From the NCBI GenBank assembly GCA_940337035.1, contig CALNHX010003632.1:1-64000 (forward strand): a stretch of 64,000 nucleotides of DNA, written 5' to 3'. Position 1 is the first letter of the stretch, and the number at the start of each line of letters is the position of its first letter. Under the pieces are notes generated by a model that made no database searches, was not told the DNA's origin, and saw nothing but the letters and a program-made list of their open reading frames with translations. This document shows positions 54,122-64,000 of the stretch, in pieces. Source of the stretch: Agriotes lineatus (lineage: Eukaryota; Arthropoda; Insecta; Coleoptera; Elateridae). A program made the position numbers and the translations under genes.

Positions 54122-55872
54122 GCCGTGCTCGCAATGTTTTAATATGTTAGCCTACTCTCAGATTATAGTCATCACTGCTCGTTGGCTACTGTTCGTTTGA
54201 TATATATATATATATATATATTTATATTTATTACTGCATGTCGCCTACTGTGTGTTTTTTTTTGTTGTTGTTAGATATATACATATATTTATTGCCTGCT
54301 GTGATTTAGGATCTATACTTATATGTTTGCTATGCACTATAGTACCCACCTATATTGAAATAAAGCTGTGATATTCTCATTGGTTGTTGGTTTGCTTATT
54401 TTTGATCTGCTGGAAATTGTCTTTACCTTGTGATTGGTCCGGCACAAGGATTGGATCTACGTCGAGGACCTGGCGCCCTCTCCTATTTTTTTATTCTCTT
54501 TCAGCATAGCTGGAACCCTGCGACCCTCGCGGCGAGCTGGCCCAACTAGGCCGATAATTACCAGCCGGCAAAATAACCAGTACAGCCAAAAGGTAAGGCC
54601 AACCGTCTATCTTCCCTTACATACCTTTTAATAAATCAATATATTTGCCAAATGTACAATATTCAAATACCACCAATTTACAAAATATTATTAGGAATCA
54701 AACTAAGGGTAAATATACTATTTCTTCTTTCCTACTTGTCCCATTTTAAAGGCTTGTCCTTTACGGTAACATGAATATTAACCTGCATCATCCAGAACTG
54801 TGGGTGGTAGATCTTGACTTCTATCTTATAAGACCCTCGAACCATATAAGGTACTGTACTGTGTCGGTCCACTACCATATTGCGTATATAATAAAATCCC
54901 TGTAATTATTATTAAGCAAAACATATGATCTTCGCAGGTACATTTTTAAAGAGACACTGTCTTTCAATGTTGTTGATAAAGAATTCATTTGTGATTTTAA
55001 TTATACAATAACAAAAAAATTTCAAATATAGAATGCATCTTACCCTTTTTGGTGTACAATTGGATATGTTGCTATAATTACGGAAAATTTCTCTGGCATG
55101 GAAAGCATTTAGATCGTACTGTTCACAGAGGTTAAGGTTGAGTGTTATCGGAAAGAACCTGTATTCATTACTCAAAAATTTATAAAACTGAATGTCAATC
55201 TGAAATATAGCATAGTGTGTAAAACTATGTAATGGAATGGTGGCAATAAATAATTAGTCACATATGCAAGATATTCCGAAAAAAATTATGCATCGTCTAT
55301 CGGAAACAGACTGATAGAGCCAAATATGCCTTAGTAGAAAATGTACCCTTAAGACTGGCATTTACTTAAAATAAAATTCTATTTGATGTATGCAAAGTTG
55401 CATAACTACTAAAAATAAGACTAATTGTGTATCACTCGAGACTCGAGAAAGATTAAAAACTGGAAAGTTAAGCGGATTAAAATGTTTCTTGGTGCTAAAT
55501 ACCAAATCATTTGCGTTGGAATTTTGTTTCACGTTTTAAATATTGCATTGCCTTCCGACTCTTATACAATTCATTTATGTATTTCCAATATGTAGTTATA
55601 TATTTTCTTGTCTAAATGAATATTCAATTAGTTTTTAAATAGTTTATGACTAAAGTAGCAATAATACGCGTATTATAAAATAGATACCTGTATGTATATG
55701 TTTAAACTTGATTTAAACACACATAAATTTTATTTTCTAAAATTTACGAAATCCAGTCGCACGTTTTTAAATGCAATTCCGATTTAATAGCAAGAAAATT
55801 TTAATGCCGCAATCACCAGTCTTTTCCTCATAATTACTAAATTTAATATGTTTAAATTAGATTAAACATATA
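54122..55872. other. non-coding, nothing recognised
   Basis: A TA microsatellite at 54201-54221; otherwise AT-rich. A short plus-strand frame near 54434-54631 and a minus one at 54912-55175 have no recognisable motif. Confidence 0.3.
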
Positions 55873-56749
55873 CCGGGTGCTGACTTGCGCGACGCACCAT
55901 AGGAATTTGCATAGTAAATTCTTTATGTTCAATTATTTGCTCCCCTAATTATTTTAGAGCTAAAGTGTAAATACATTTTTTGTAGAGAAAAAAATACTGC
56001 ATCCATTCATACTGTTGCTAACAATTTTTCACTTTCCAGAACCGAAGGAATGCAAAAAATCAAACTAGCATTTTTACAAAAATCAGTGATGCCATGGAAT
56101 TATTGAAACAAGCCAATGCCAACGCAAATGCGTGCGGCGCGACATGTGCTGTTTGTTTGTTTGTCATTGATGTTTGACGTTTATAATAATTCATTATTAA
56201 TTATGTTCTGCTTAATGTCTAAGGTGCCTAGACCTTGTCCATAACAAAAATGGTTTTACGAGTATGGTGGACGTTCGTTAAGTAAGCTCCTTGTTTATTG
56301 TAAAATATCCGTATCGGCAAATTCCAAAAAGTACAACCATTAATAGACTGATTCATTTTAAGTTTAAGACTACAGGCGGGTTATTAAATAATTGTAGGTG
56401 CAATAATGAGGTTCAGAACTTATACCAAAACGAGAAAAACGACAATACGTTCAATCTTTTGACGGCAGTGACTGGATGATCGCCCCGCACGCACTTGCCT
56501 TGGCATTGGCTTGTTTCAATAATTCCATGGCATCACTGATTTTTGTAAAAATGCTAGTTTGATTTTTTGCATTCCTTCGGTTCTGGAAAGTGAAAAATTG
56601 TTAGCAACAGTATGAATGGATGCAGTATTTTTTTCTCTACAAAAAATGTATTTACACTTTAGCTCTAAAATAATTAGGGGAGCAAATAATTGAACATAAA
56701 AAATTTACTATGCAAATTCCTATGGTGCGTCGCTCAAGTCAGCACCCGG
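55873..56749. mobile_element. Foldback MITE with ~265-bp arms, TA target
   Basis: Ends CCGGGTGCTGACTTG (left) and complement at 56735-56749, flanked by TA on both sides. Arms match over about 265 bp (for example CATGGAATTATTGAAACAAG at 56093 is found inverted at 56506-56525). The central 320 bp have no coding motif. Confidence 0.88.
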
Positions 56750-57559
56750 TATATATTTCAGTCCAAATTTACGGAACATTATTCATAATTTAAAAGCCAG
56801 TGTTATTACGCAATCAGACGAGTTAAAGACCAGGAAAAATGCAAATCTGCACCTCATGCACAATACCGACCTACAGCGGCAGGTTCAACGGGCGACCTTC
56901 GCTCTAGCAGGAAATAAAAACTGCAGGATTGCTACGCTGTTATTTTGTAATTTTAAACACTTTGATCCAGTAAACTGTACATTTGAACTTTGATATTGTT
57001 ACTTCGTTAAGCATTATGGTTTTGTATAAATACCAGTCTATTTTTATAATAAAAACAATCTGCATTTAATGTTTGATTCACTCGTTACTACCCCTTCCAA
57101 GCCATAATATTTATGGGGCATGAGGCTGTGTCCCAGGGGTGGTTTTACTGTCGTCCTTTCAAGTACCATTGACTACATTGGTTTAAAACGTAAACACAGT
57201 CTTGTTTACGTGCTTGAAGGATAGAACTAGCGCAAAGTAAAGGAATCCTGATCCAGCCTCTCAGGCATTTCTGTTCAGTATGTACATTAATTAGTAATTA
57301 GGGCATATCATATTTACTTAGTGAAAGTAGACATACATACACTAATTGCTATTTACTGTCTGGTATAATAAATAATACTTTACTAATGGTATGATGGGTT
57401 TCAAACATCTTGCTATATTTGTAGATTTTATAAAATCACTGGAATAGACTAAGGCCCGTTTTACAGCCTCAGATTTAGAAAAAACTGAAAAACGAATATT
57501 TTAAACATTTATTTTAATCTGAAGCTGTAACTTGCCCTTAAGTGTAGTAAGTATGTTGC

Positions 57560-58010
57560 ATATAGTTATTACTTATTAGTTTCAAAGTACAAAAAAATCA
57601 TGTTTTTAGGACGACGCGTTAGCGGAGTCCCGCAGCCTCCAAAAATCTCATTGTACAAATGAAAATAATTATTTTTTTCCAACCGCTTTTAAGTGAAAAT
57701 AATTAAATTAATGTGACGTGTCAGTTACAACGTCGAATATTTTTCTATTTTACCTAGTATAAAATAGTATATTGTTTTACAAGTGACGAAATAGTTATTT
57801 AACTCATTAGTTCAAAAAAAGCACGTTTTTGGGACAAATAAGTTCCAAAAACCTATATTTTGTACAAATGTAACATAATATTTCTTTTCCGGCGGCTTTT
57901 AAGTGGAAATAACTAAATTAATGTGACGTGTCACGTGACAAGTCAATTTTTTTCATCTTTTAACTTGTGTAAACATAGAACTCTTTTTGGTACAATTGCT
58001 ATGGTTACTA
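57560..58010. repeat. Imperfect tandem duplication of about 220 bp
   Basis: 57560-57780 and 57785-58005 share in order CATTAGTT-like, AAAAAAxCACGTTTTTxGGAC, CTTTTAAGTG, AATTAAATTAATGTGACGTG and TTTTTC blocks; diverged, about three-quarters alike by eye. Confidence 0.65.
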
Positions 58011-58262
58011 GCAAAAACCTTCTATATAACCTTCTTTTAATATAAATAATATAATAAATAATTTAAAAATATAGACTCATATTCCAGCGGTTAGAGAAAA
58101 ATGTAATTAATAAGGTGCCTATTTAATTCGTAATTGTTGTAGCCCCTCCTCAAAATGTCAATTAGCAGCTATGTACCTGAAGTATAAAATCGCAAGTTGT
58201 TTATCTCTAATTTCAATAGAAATTTTTGTTCAGTCTTGATTGTTCATGATTTGTGTTGTTAC

Positions 58263-58634
58263 ATTTAAATTAAAACAAAAATGGGAAGCTAACGCGGTAC
58301 GTATTTATCCCATCCAAAAAGTCGCAAGAAGCAATTAGAACAGGCGCGTTTGGCAGAGCGAGTTGTTGTTTTTAGTGATTCAAGTGATGGTGTTAGTGAT
58401 TGTTCCGATGATAATTGGGAAAATATTGTGTATAATACTTCTATTGAAAACGAGAGGTCATCAGCCATTCCCGAAATATCCGAAGAGTTTTCTGATGAAG
58501 AATTACCGGAGTTGGTCATAGAAGTTGAAGAACCTCAAGAATCGTCTTTTCAACACAATAGTTTCGATTGTACATTTTGTGATGTGGAAATTATTAGCGA
58601 AAAGGAACTTGGTTTTCGCAGCATTTTTGACTAA
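58263..58634 (+). pseudogene. Possible N-terminus of the Mutator-like transposase gene
   Basis: With one in-frame stop near 58290 it reads GTYLSHPKSRKKQLEQARLA and then a Ser/Asp/Glu-rich acidic stretch (58350-58634) with a CTFCD motif. A basic SHPKSRKKQ start followed by an acidic linker resembles what I remember for insect Mutator/YqaJ proteins whose core lies 1.8 kb downstream; the link is inference from order and strand only. Confidence 0.35.
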
Positions 58635-58639
58635 ACGAC

Positions 58640-60450
58640 ATGTTCAAGCCAAAAACAAATTCTTCAGTAGAGTGTCCCATCGGATTTAAATTTCGAGTTA
58701 ATTCGAAATTGCTATTCGTTAATTAAATTTTTGTTTTGTCATGTTGGAATTGTTTGCACCGGTGGAAGTTACGCGTGTTTGGAAGAAATCACTTCTGCAA
58801 TAAATATTCCATCAATTATCGAGTCGGACATTTTTCAAACACCAGGAAATAGTATACGCTAGCAACGGCCTTAGCATGAGATGAAATGATAGAAGCAGGA
58901 AAAGAAGAAAAGAAGCTGGCAAACTTGTGTTATCCCTTATAAGCACAAAAAAGGGGTGGTAGAATAATACTTACGTTAATTGCTCAACGAATCGAAGCAG
59001 CATTCAAAACACCAAATTGCCTCACTCAGCCAATGCCTAGGCGAGCCACTACCAATCGCTAATTAGGGGTCGCCGATCTGCTGCAGCCGAAGACGGCCGT
59101 GGGTTCATTAGATGGGGGAAATGGCGCCACCAATTTAGATAACAAAAAATTAAGCCTTAACCCCCTAATTCAGCGATTGCTAGATTACGCTCCATCTAAA
59201 TTGGAACACAGAGAAATTAATAAAACGGCGCAAAAACTGAAGTCAAACAATCAAATGTAATCAAATGACAAATTCGTTTTATTCACTCGTAAAGCCGGGC
59301 ACACACATAAAATACATATAAGTAAAAGTTTAGGGCCGATGTATATGCCCCAAGGGTCCTTCTTTACAGAATGGGGTGGCCAATTAAAACACCAAATCAT
59401 AAAAATAATGGAAATTCCTACAGGCTCCCGGAGAGTGACGTTAATATAAAATTGTAAATTACAAGCGGGCAACCGCCTCAGGAATTTCTATAACGTGGTA
59501 CATGTAACAATTAAATAGCACAATCCGTAGCTAAAGTGGAACTACTGCGAGAGGAAGCCTCTTACTTTACAAATTAAAATACGCAATCAAAGTGATGCGT
59601 CCAGATCATGATCTAAATATCTCGCGCTAGTATATCGCGCTAATCTCAATTTAGAAGCAAAATATTTTTGGGCAGTCCTTCGATTGAGCCGTACCCACGC
59701 GTACAGCCAGGCTCGATTGCCGGCCAACAGAAGCACAAATTAATAGAGCAGTAAGGTTACCTTATGCTGATTCTTAGCTGTCTTAGCGCGAAGAGCATCG
59801 CAGAAATGGGCTTCTGTGGACTTGATGACCGAACCAGAAAGGACGGTAGCTCGTCAAGTAAGCGCGCCGAGATACGCTATCACAGATCGCAACGGGCCGC
59901 AAGTCGGGGTTTCCGAGTTTTATTGGAGACCCATCACGTGGTGATCGAAATGTATTTGGGGTCCAGTACGTGATATTTGAAACGTGGTTGGGGCCCAGTA
60001 CGTGGTGGAGACTACATTATTGAAATAAACGTTAGCGGGCAATCGAAAAGGGACTGAAAACGGTCCTACTTACACTAAATTCCCCAAATGTTTCGCTCGG
60101 GAAGTTTTGACGTCAAAAAAAGTCTGCACCTGGCAGTATCTCCAGATTCACATACGGAGGAATGTCGAGACGCGTACAAATCCCCTAACTAAAGGGTGAG
60201 AAGTGCCTAGACAACAATAAGCACCTTCTCCACAATTGCGACCTCGAACAGCGCAAAAAACTTCCACGACCTTATTCAATCGAATGCCGGAACAAGATGC
60301 CAAATTTTCGCGTCGCGAACGTTCAACAATGTGCAACGGCGACGTATCAAAAATGCGCAATATCCGGACGCAATTCGAAAAATATCGAACATACAGTAAA
60401 GCGAAAAATTGATGGTAACAAAATATCGAGAATACAGTAAAGCGAGAATT
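58640..60450. other. Non-coding insert between transposase pieces, LTR-like patches
   Basis: It has an inverted pair at about 59058-59078 and 59160-59182 (CTAATTAGGGG/CCCCTAATT), and a short tandem repeat at 59935-60005 with TTGGGGTCCAGTACGTG twice. In minus orientation an AATAAA-containing GTCTCCAATAAAACTCGG follows, as in retrotransposon LTRs. A solo LTR or other insertion in the gene is likely but not identified. Confidence 0.3.
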
Positions 60451-60451
60451 A

Positions 60452-61730
60452 ATGGTAACACTTGATGACAATGGGATACCAATAATTACTGTTGCTGCTG
60501 ATGGCGCATGGTCAAAACGATCTTACAAATCGAACTATAACGCCTTGTCGGGTGTAGGCGTTATTATTGGTTGGCGAACTAAAAAAATTTTGTATGTTGG
60601 CATAAAAAATCAATATTGCCGAAAATGCCTGCAAGAAGAAAAATTACAAACAGCAATTGAGCACACCTGCTTCAAAAATTGGCATGCTTCTACCACTGCT
60701 ATCGAAGCTGGAATAATCGTATGGGTTCAAGAAATCTATTGAGATCCATGGTTTAATGTACGGAAAACTAATAGGAGACTGCGATAGCAGCGTTATACGA
60801 AAAATTAAGAATCCAATTCATGAAGATATTGTCAATGCGGTTAATAGAGTAGCCATGCATGCGAACAGCTTGATAGAAGATGTCGACACTAATTTTGTGG
60901 AAACGTTCAACTCCGTTGTTGCAAAATCTGTAGCGGGAAAAAGAATAAATTATTCGCAACGAGGATCTTATACAGCATGATGTGGAGCTGCAACTACTTA
61001 TTTTAATAATAACGGGGAATTAAATTATAAAGTGCAGAAATTATTAGCTGCATGTAGTCCAGGAAAGTATGTAAAATGCTACAGCGAAAAAAAGACTCGA
61101 AATTTGAACTACAAACGACGTGCAAAAACCCAAGGAACGAGACCAAAAAAATTATTCCATGCTGTAGATGATGATGGTGATTTCGGAGAAAATGCCAATG
61201 TTGAAGATATGGAGACTGCAACGTATTTAGAAAAAGAAGCGAAATTCTTTGAGCAATTGAAAAATGAAGACCCATCAGAAATACAAAAATTAACTGTAGA
61301 CCAAAGAAACAACTTTTTATGGAAGACGATGAGGGTCAAACGATTAACTGCATCCAATTTTGGTAAATGTTTTTAGATCTTTGGTAACTCAACGAACGTA
61401 CAGAACGAAAGCAGAGCAATTGCCCAATTTCAAGAAATTTCTGTATTAGAAGTAACAAGTTGTGTCCTTTTTGTAGACCCAAAATATCCATTTTAGCTGC
61501 ATCTCCTGATGGATTAGTAGGTAATGGCGCCATTACTGAAGTAAAATGCCCTTATAATTAAAGAATGTCAACACCAAAAGAGGCAAGTAAAAATGGTATT
61601 ATAAAATTTTTAACAATTGACGGCAGCGGTGGCCTTCAATTAATGAAAAATCACAATTACATGCACCAAGTACAAGGTCATTTGAACATTACCAATAAAA
61701 ATAAGTGTTACTTTGTTGTATGAACGCCAA
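60452..61730 (+). pseudogene. Mutator-like transposase with YqaJ-type nuclease, decayed
   Basis: Block 1 (60452-60742): VAADGAWSKRSYKSNYNALS, GVGVIIGWRTKKILYVG, YCRKC and FKNWHASTTAIEA, the catalytic-Asp core I know from insect proteins annotated as Mutator-like transposase domain. Block 2 (60745-60980) after a stop: HGLMYGKLIGDCDSSV. Block 3 (61032-61376): basic linker, then FLWKTMRVKRLTASNFGKCF, the entry of the YqaJ/lambda-exonuclease fold. Block 4 (61380-61730, many stops): VDPKYPF then PDGLVGN..EVKCPY-type D..ExK and NHNYMHQVQGH. Several frameshifts and stops; dead. Fusion of a transposase and a recombination-type nuclease is known for this family. Confidence 0.75.
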
Positions 61731-62077
61731 AAGACTTATTTATTAAATTATATACAAGTATGAACATTTCTGGAAAAGCCAAGTTTCCAAACTTATCACT
61801 TTTTATAAAAATTCACTTTTGCGTCAGATATATATTTGAAAATTGTGCGGTTTACCGATATTACATATTTTTGTTAGTAATTGTTTCAGTTTTGTATGTT
61901 TTCTATTTTATCTGTACCTATTTGTTTTATATTCTTACTTATTAAGTATAATCTTTTAAAAGTGCTTTATGACATGTATTTACCTACTTAAATAAAGTTT
62001 TTCTAACACTAATATATTATACTGTTTCCATGGCTCATATAAACTCGCACCTTAAGTTGCCCCTAAAATACGACTTC

Positions 62078-62157
62078 TCTATAAAATACGTCGTCAATGA
62101 CAACGTTACCTTATAAGATCTTAAAATACGTTGTCATTGAAGACGTATTTTATAAAA
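62078..62157. repeat. Short hairpin
   Basis: ATAAAATACGTCGTCAATGA at the left pairs with its complement at 62131-62157 across a 20-bp loop. Confidence 0.75.
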
Positions 62158-62219
62158 AAAAATGTCATGATCCGACCCCAAATTTACTTTAGAAACAGAA
62201 TAAAATGATGTGATGATGA

Positions 62220-62348
62220 AGTGCCCCGAGAACCTCCTTGGAGAGGGGCGGAGCCCCAAGGGCTCCCTTGGAGGGGAGCGGAGCCCCGAGAGCCCCCTTG
62301 GAGACATTAGGAGAGGAGCGGAGCCCCGAGGGCTTCCTTGGAGGCATT
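62220..62348. repeat. GC-rich minisatellite
   Basis: About three units built on GGAGCGGAGCCCCGAGGGCT followed by CCCTTGGAG, in an otherwise AT-rich region. Confidence 0.85.
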
Positions 62349-63334
62349 ATTAGTGTTAGAAAAAGTCCTAAAGCAAACACGAGTTTTATAGTTTTAAAAA
62401 TCTGGGTCTATTAAATTCTCGCTCCCTGCGGTCGATCGAATTTAAACTACGATCTCGATTTTTAAACTGTCTATAAAATTCTAGGTGTCTTAATAGCTAT
62501 AATTTTTACATTTTAAATTACACTAAAGCTATATTTTTACTAATTCTAAAACTTGTTACACACAACTTCACTTATGATGTAAATTAGTTAAACGACTGAA
62601 ATAGCTGAAAAATAACAGTTTTTGATAAAGAATTACAAGAAATAACTCCGAATTAGAAAATATATTTTCAAACTATAATTTACGGAAAACTAAATAAAAC
62701 CCCATCCACAGAGAACACGGTAAATGAATTGCATGGATCTTTGGCAACTCAGTACGCCATACAAAAGCCATCTAATACCTAGTAGAAAGTTGTAATCTGT
62801 CGTAATTTCCTTGTATTGTCTGTTAATTGAAGTTTGTTATCTGTGTTGCCTACTACACTACACTACACTGCTAAATTATATCGATTTTTCTAAAATCTTA
62901 GTTTTATTATTGCCCAAACAATTTGCATTTTAGAAAAAATGTCATGTGACGTTTGAAAAAGAGTAGTTTTTAGCGCAGGTTTTCTTTCACTTTTAAAGAT
63001 GACTTCAGCATGGAATAATGCGGCCAAAGTGATGTAGGTGATAACGATTCTTGCTGCAAATCAAATGAATTAAATATGAACCATTGTAAATAAAAATGAA
63101 AATAATGTCAGACTTACCTTCCAGTCTAAATAGGCACCGAGGTTACTGAGGAGACTTTGTTATTTCTCACTAATGGCAGAAACTTAAATAAACCTTCTCG
63201 TAAGCAGCTTTAAACTTCATAGGCAACAAGTTTTCCAGCAATAAACTCTCTTTCTTTAAAATATTTTCAGGAATTTGATTTGATTTTTTCATTTTGAATG
63301 ACACTCTTGCGAAAACGCTTAAGGTTCGAGGGTG
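62349..63334. other. AT-rich non-coding
   Basis: Nothing recognised; scattered short frames without motif. It may include the left flank of the LTR that follows. Confidence 0.3.
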
Positions 63335-63635
63335 TTGTTATGCAACGAGACGCAAGTTTCGTTTGGTACTCAACGAAACGAATTTTTAAAAAGCTTTTAT
63401 TTGACCATGAAGTATTACAAACATGGGAGCTTAAGGCTACCTTATAACTTCTTTACACTAAGAGCAGCAACTTAAGACTATCTTTACTGTAAGAAGGATA
63501 CCTTAAAACTGATTCATACAAATCATACGAAGTAGGAAGCTAAAAGCTATCTAATCTAGGTTATGCTAGCTTGCAACTGATTAGCGGCAACTGCCGGCAC
63601 ATGTGGCGCTGAATAGACTATTCTAATAATATAAT
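63335..63635 (-). repeat. Putative 3' LTR of the env-bearing element
   Basis: Lies directly after the polypurine tract in minus orientation, with an AATAAA about 240 bp in (CAAATAAAAGC at about 63397). Left limit and TG/AG ends not determined; no partner LTR inside the window. Confidence 0.4.
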
Positions 63636-63648
63636 TCCTCCCTTCTTA
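63636..63648 (-). other. Polypurine tract
   Basis: Minus strand TAAGAAGGGAGGA, placed about 120 bp after the env-like stop, as expected for second-strand priming in LTR elements. Confidence 0.6.
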
Positions 63649-63766
63649 AAGTCTGTGATAACGTTTTCAAAGCGTTATTACAGCTTGCAATCAAACTTTT
63701 ACATTTTATTCAATTTAAAGCAATACATTTTATACATAATGAAATAATACGTCTTTTTAGAGTGAT

Positions 63767-64000
63767 TTATGAGCGATTACAATCTTTATTTAGAAAGTCA
63801 ATAAGTTTCATTTTTAAGGAGTTGCGCTTAAAATACATATATAAAAATAAACTTATAGCTAGCAATATAATTATTATGGTAAGAATAATCGATGACACAC
63901 TTAAGGGATTCGAATTAATATGATCAATAGGTCTTAGCGCGAGTTTTTGGTTATTTAATTTTATTTGATCTCTAGTTAACTTTTGGGTGTTGATAGGAAT
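63767..64000 (-). CDS. Env-like C-terminal fragment of an errantivirus-type element (partial)
   Basis: Open from the window edge for 77 codons to TAA at 63767. It shows HINSNPL, a strongly hydrophobic transmembrane segment (SIILTIIIILLAISLFLY) and a short basic cytoplasmic tail, as in retroviral-type envelope proteins of insect gypsy/errantiviruses. The rest lies outside the window, so identity rests on the TM-tail, the stop-PPT-LTR order and the strand. A cellular membrane protein end is the alternative. The fragment itself has no stops. Confidence 0.5.
   Translation of the reverse strand: MPINTQKLTRDQIKLNNQKLALRPIDHINSNPLSVSSIILTIIIILLAISLFLYMYFKRNSLKMKLIDFLNKDCNRS

Noticed and set aside
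54434..54631. Small plus-strand frame with possible splice sites
   Set aside because: No motif, no partner exons; left as non-coding.

Overview
This window looks like an AT-rich, transposon-crowded stretch of an arthropod (most likely insect) nuclear genome. The evidence is introns with GT..AG ends, Ty3/gypsy, Ty1/copia, RTE-like, mariner, hAT, PIF/Harbinger and Mutator-like remains, foldback MITEs, and a near-complete Polinton/Maverick. No single-copy host protein gene could be recognised. The species cannot be named from the sequence; a beetle or other endopterygote is a guess.

Left part (1-18.2 kb). A TA-flanked foldback MITE (447-1356) is followed by a minus-strand Ty3/gypsy retrotransposon (2842-18200) with two related LTRs of about 1.2 kb. 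Its gag and pol are broken by small lesions, and a mariner copy (13113-14008) sits in pol. On the opposite strand, between pol and the 3' LTR, lies a roughly 520-codon reading frame of unknown origin (8630-10193). The 3' LTR was split by a 4.56-kb DNA transposon, here called E1 (2936-7490); the intact second LTR shows the empty target site.

Middle part (18.4-32.1 kb). A 219-bp palindrome and copia, RTE and hAT fragments precede a PIF/Harbinger transposase pseudogene. Its single visible intron holds a Russian-doll nest: element E2 (22447-31956) contains E3 (23224-28903), which contains a complete hAT copy (23899-26170) with a perfect 8-bp target duplication. E1, E2 and E3 share 4-bp AT-rich target duplications, termini beginning GG, one RNase H-like transposase architecture (DTCxxC finger, D, SDxxxxQ, PGH/AGH), and multi-copy element-specific motifs at both ends. 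They look like one transposon superfamily, perhaps Sola-like.

Right-centre (about 32.15-47.5 kb). This is a Polinton/Maverick with inverted repeats of about 500 bp. Protein-primed DNA polymerase B is on the plus strand, preceded by six small phase-0 exons. On the minus strand lie protease, a DLQGF-motif protein, major capsid, a small basic pVI-like protein, penton-like minor capsid, chromodomain integrase, two conserved unknowns, packaging ATPase, an apparently intact tRNA-Leu(UAA), and a 311-codon unknown. Both inverted repeats carry an outward-facing tRNA-like unit followed by a T run.

Right part (47.5-64 kb). Mostly non-coding repeats: a 256-bp palindrome, a 0.94-kb direct repeat pair (one copy holding a MITE with a clean empty site in the other), an 877-bp foldback MITE, a decayed Mutator-like transposase with a YqaJ-type nuclease, a minisatellite, and at the edge the 3' end of a minus-strand env-bearing retrovirus-like element.
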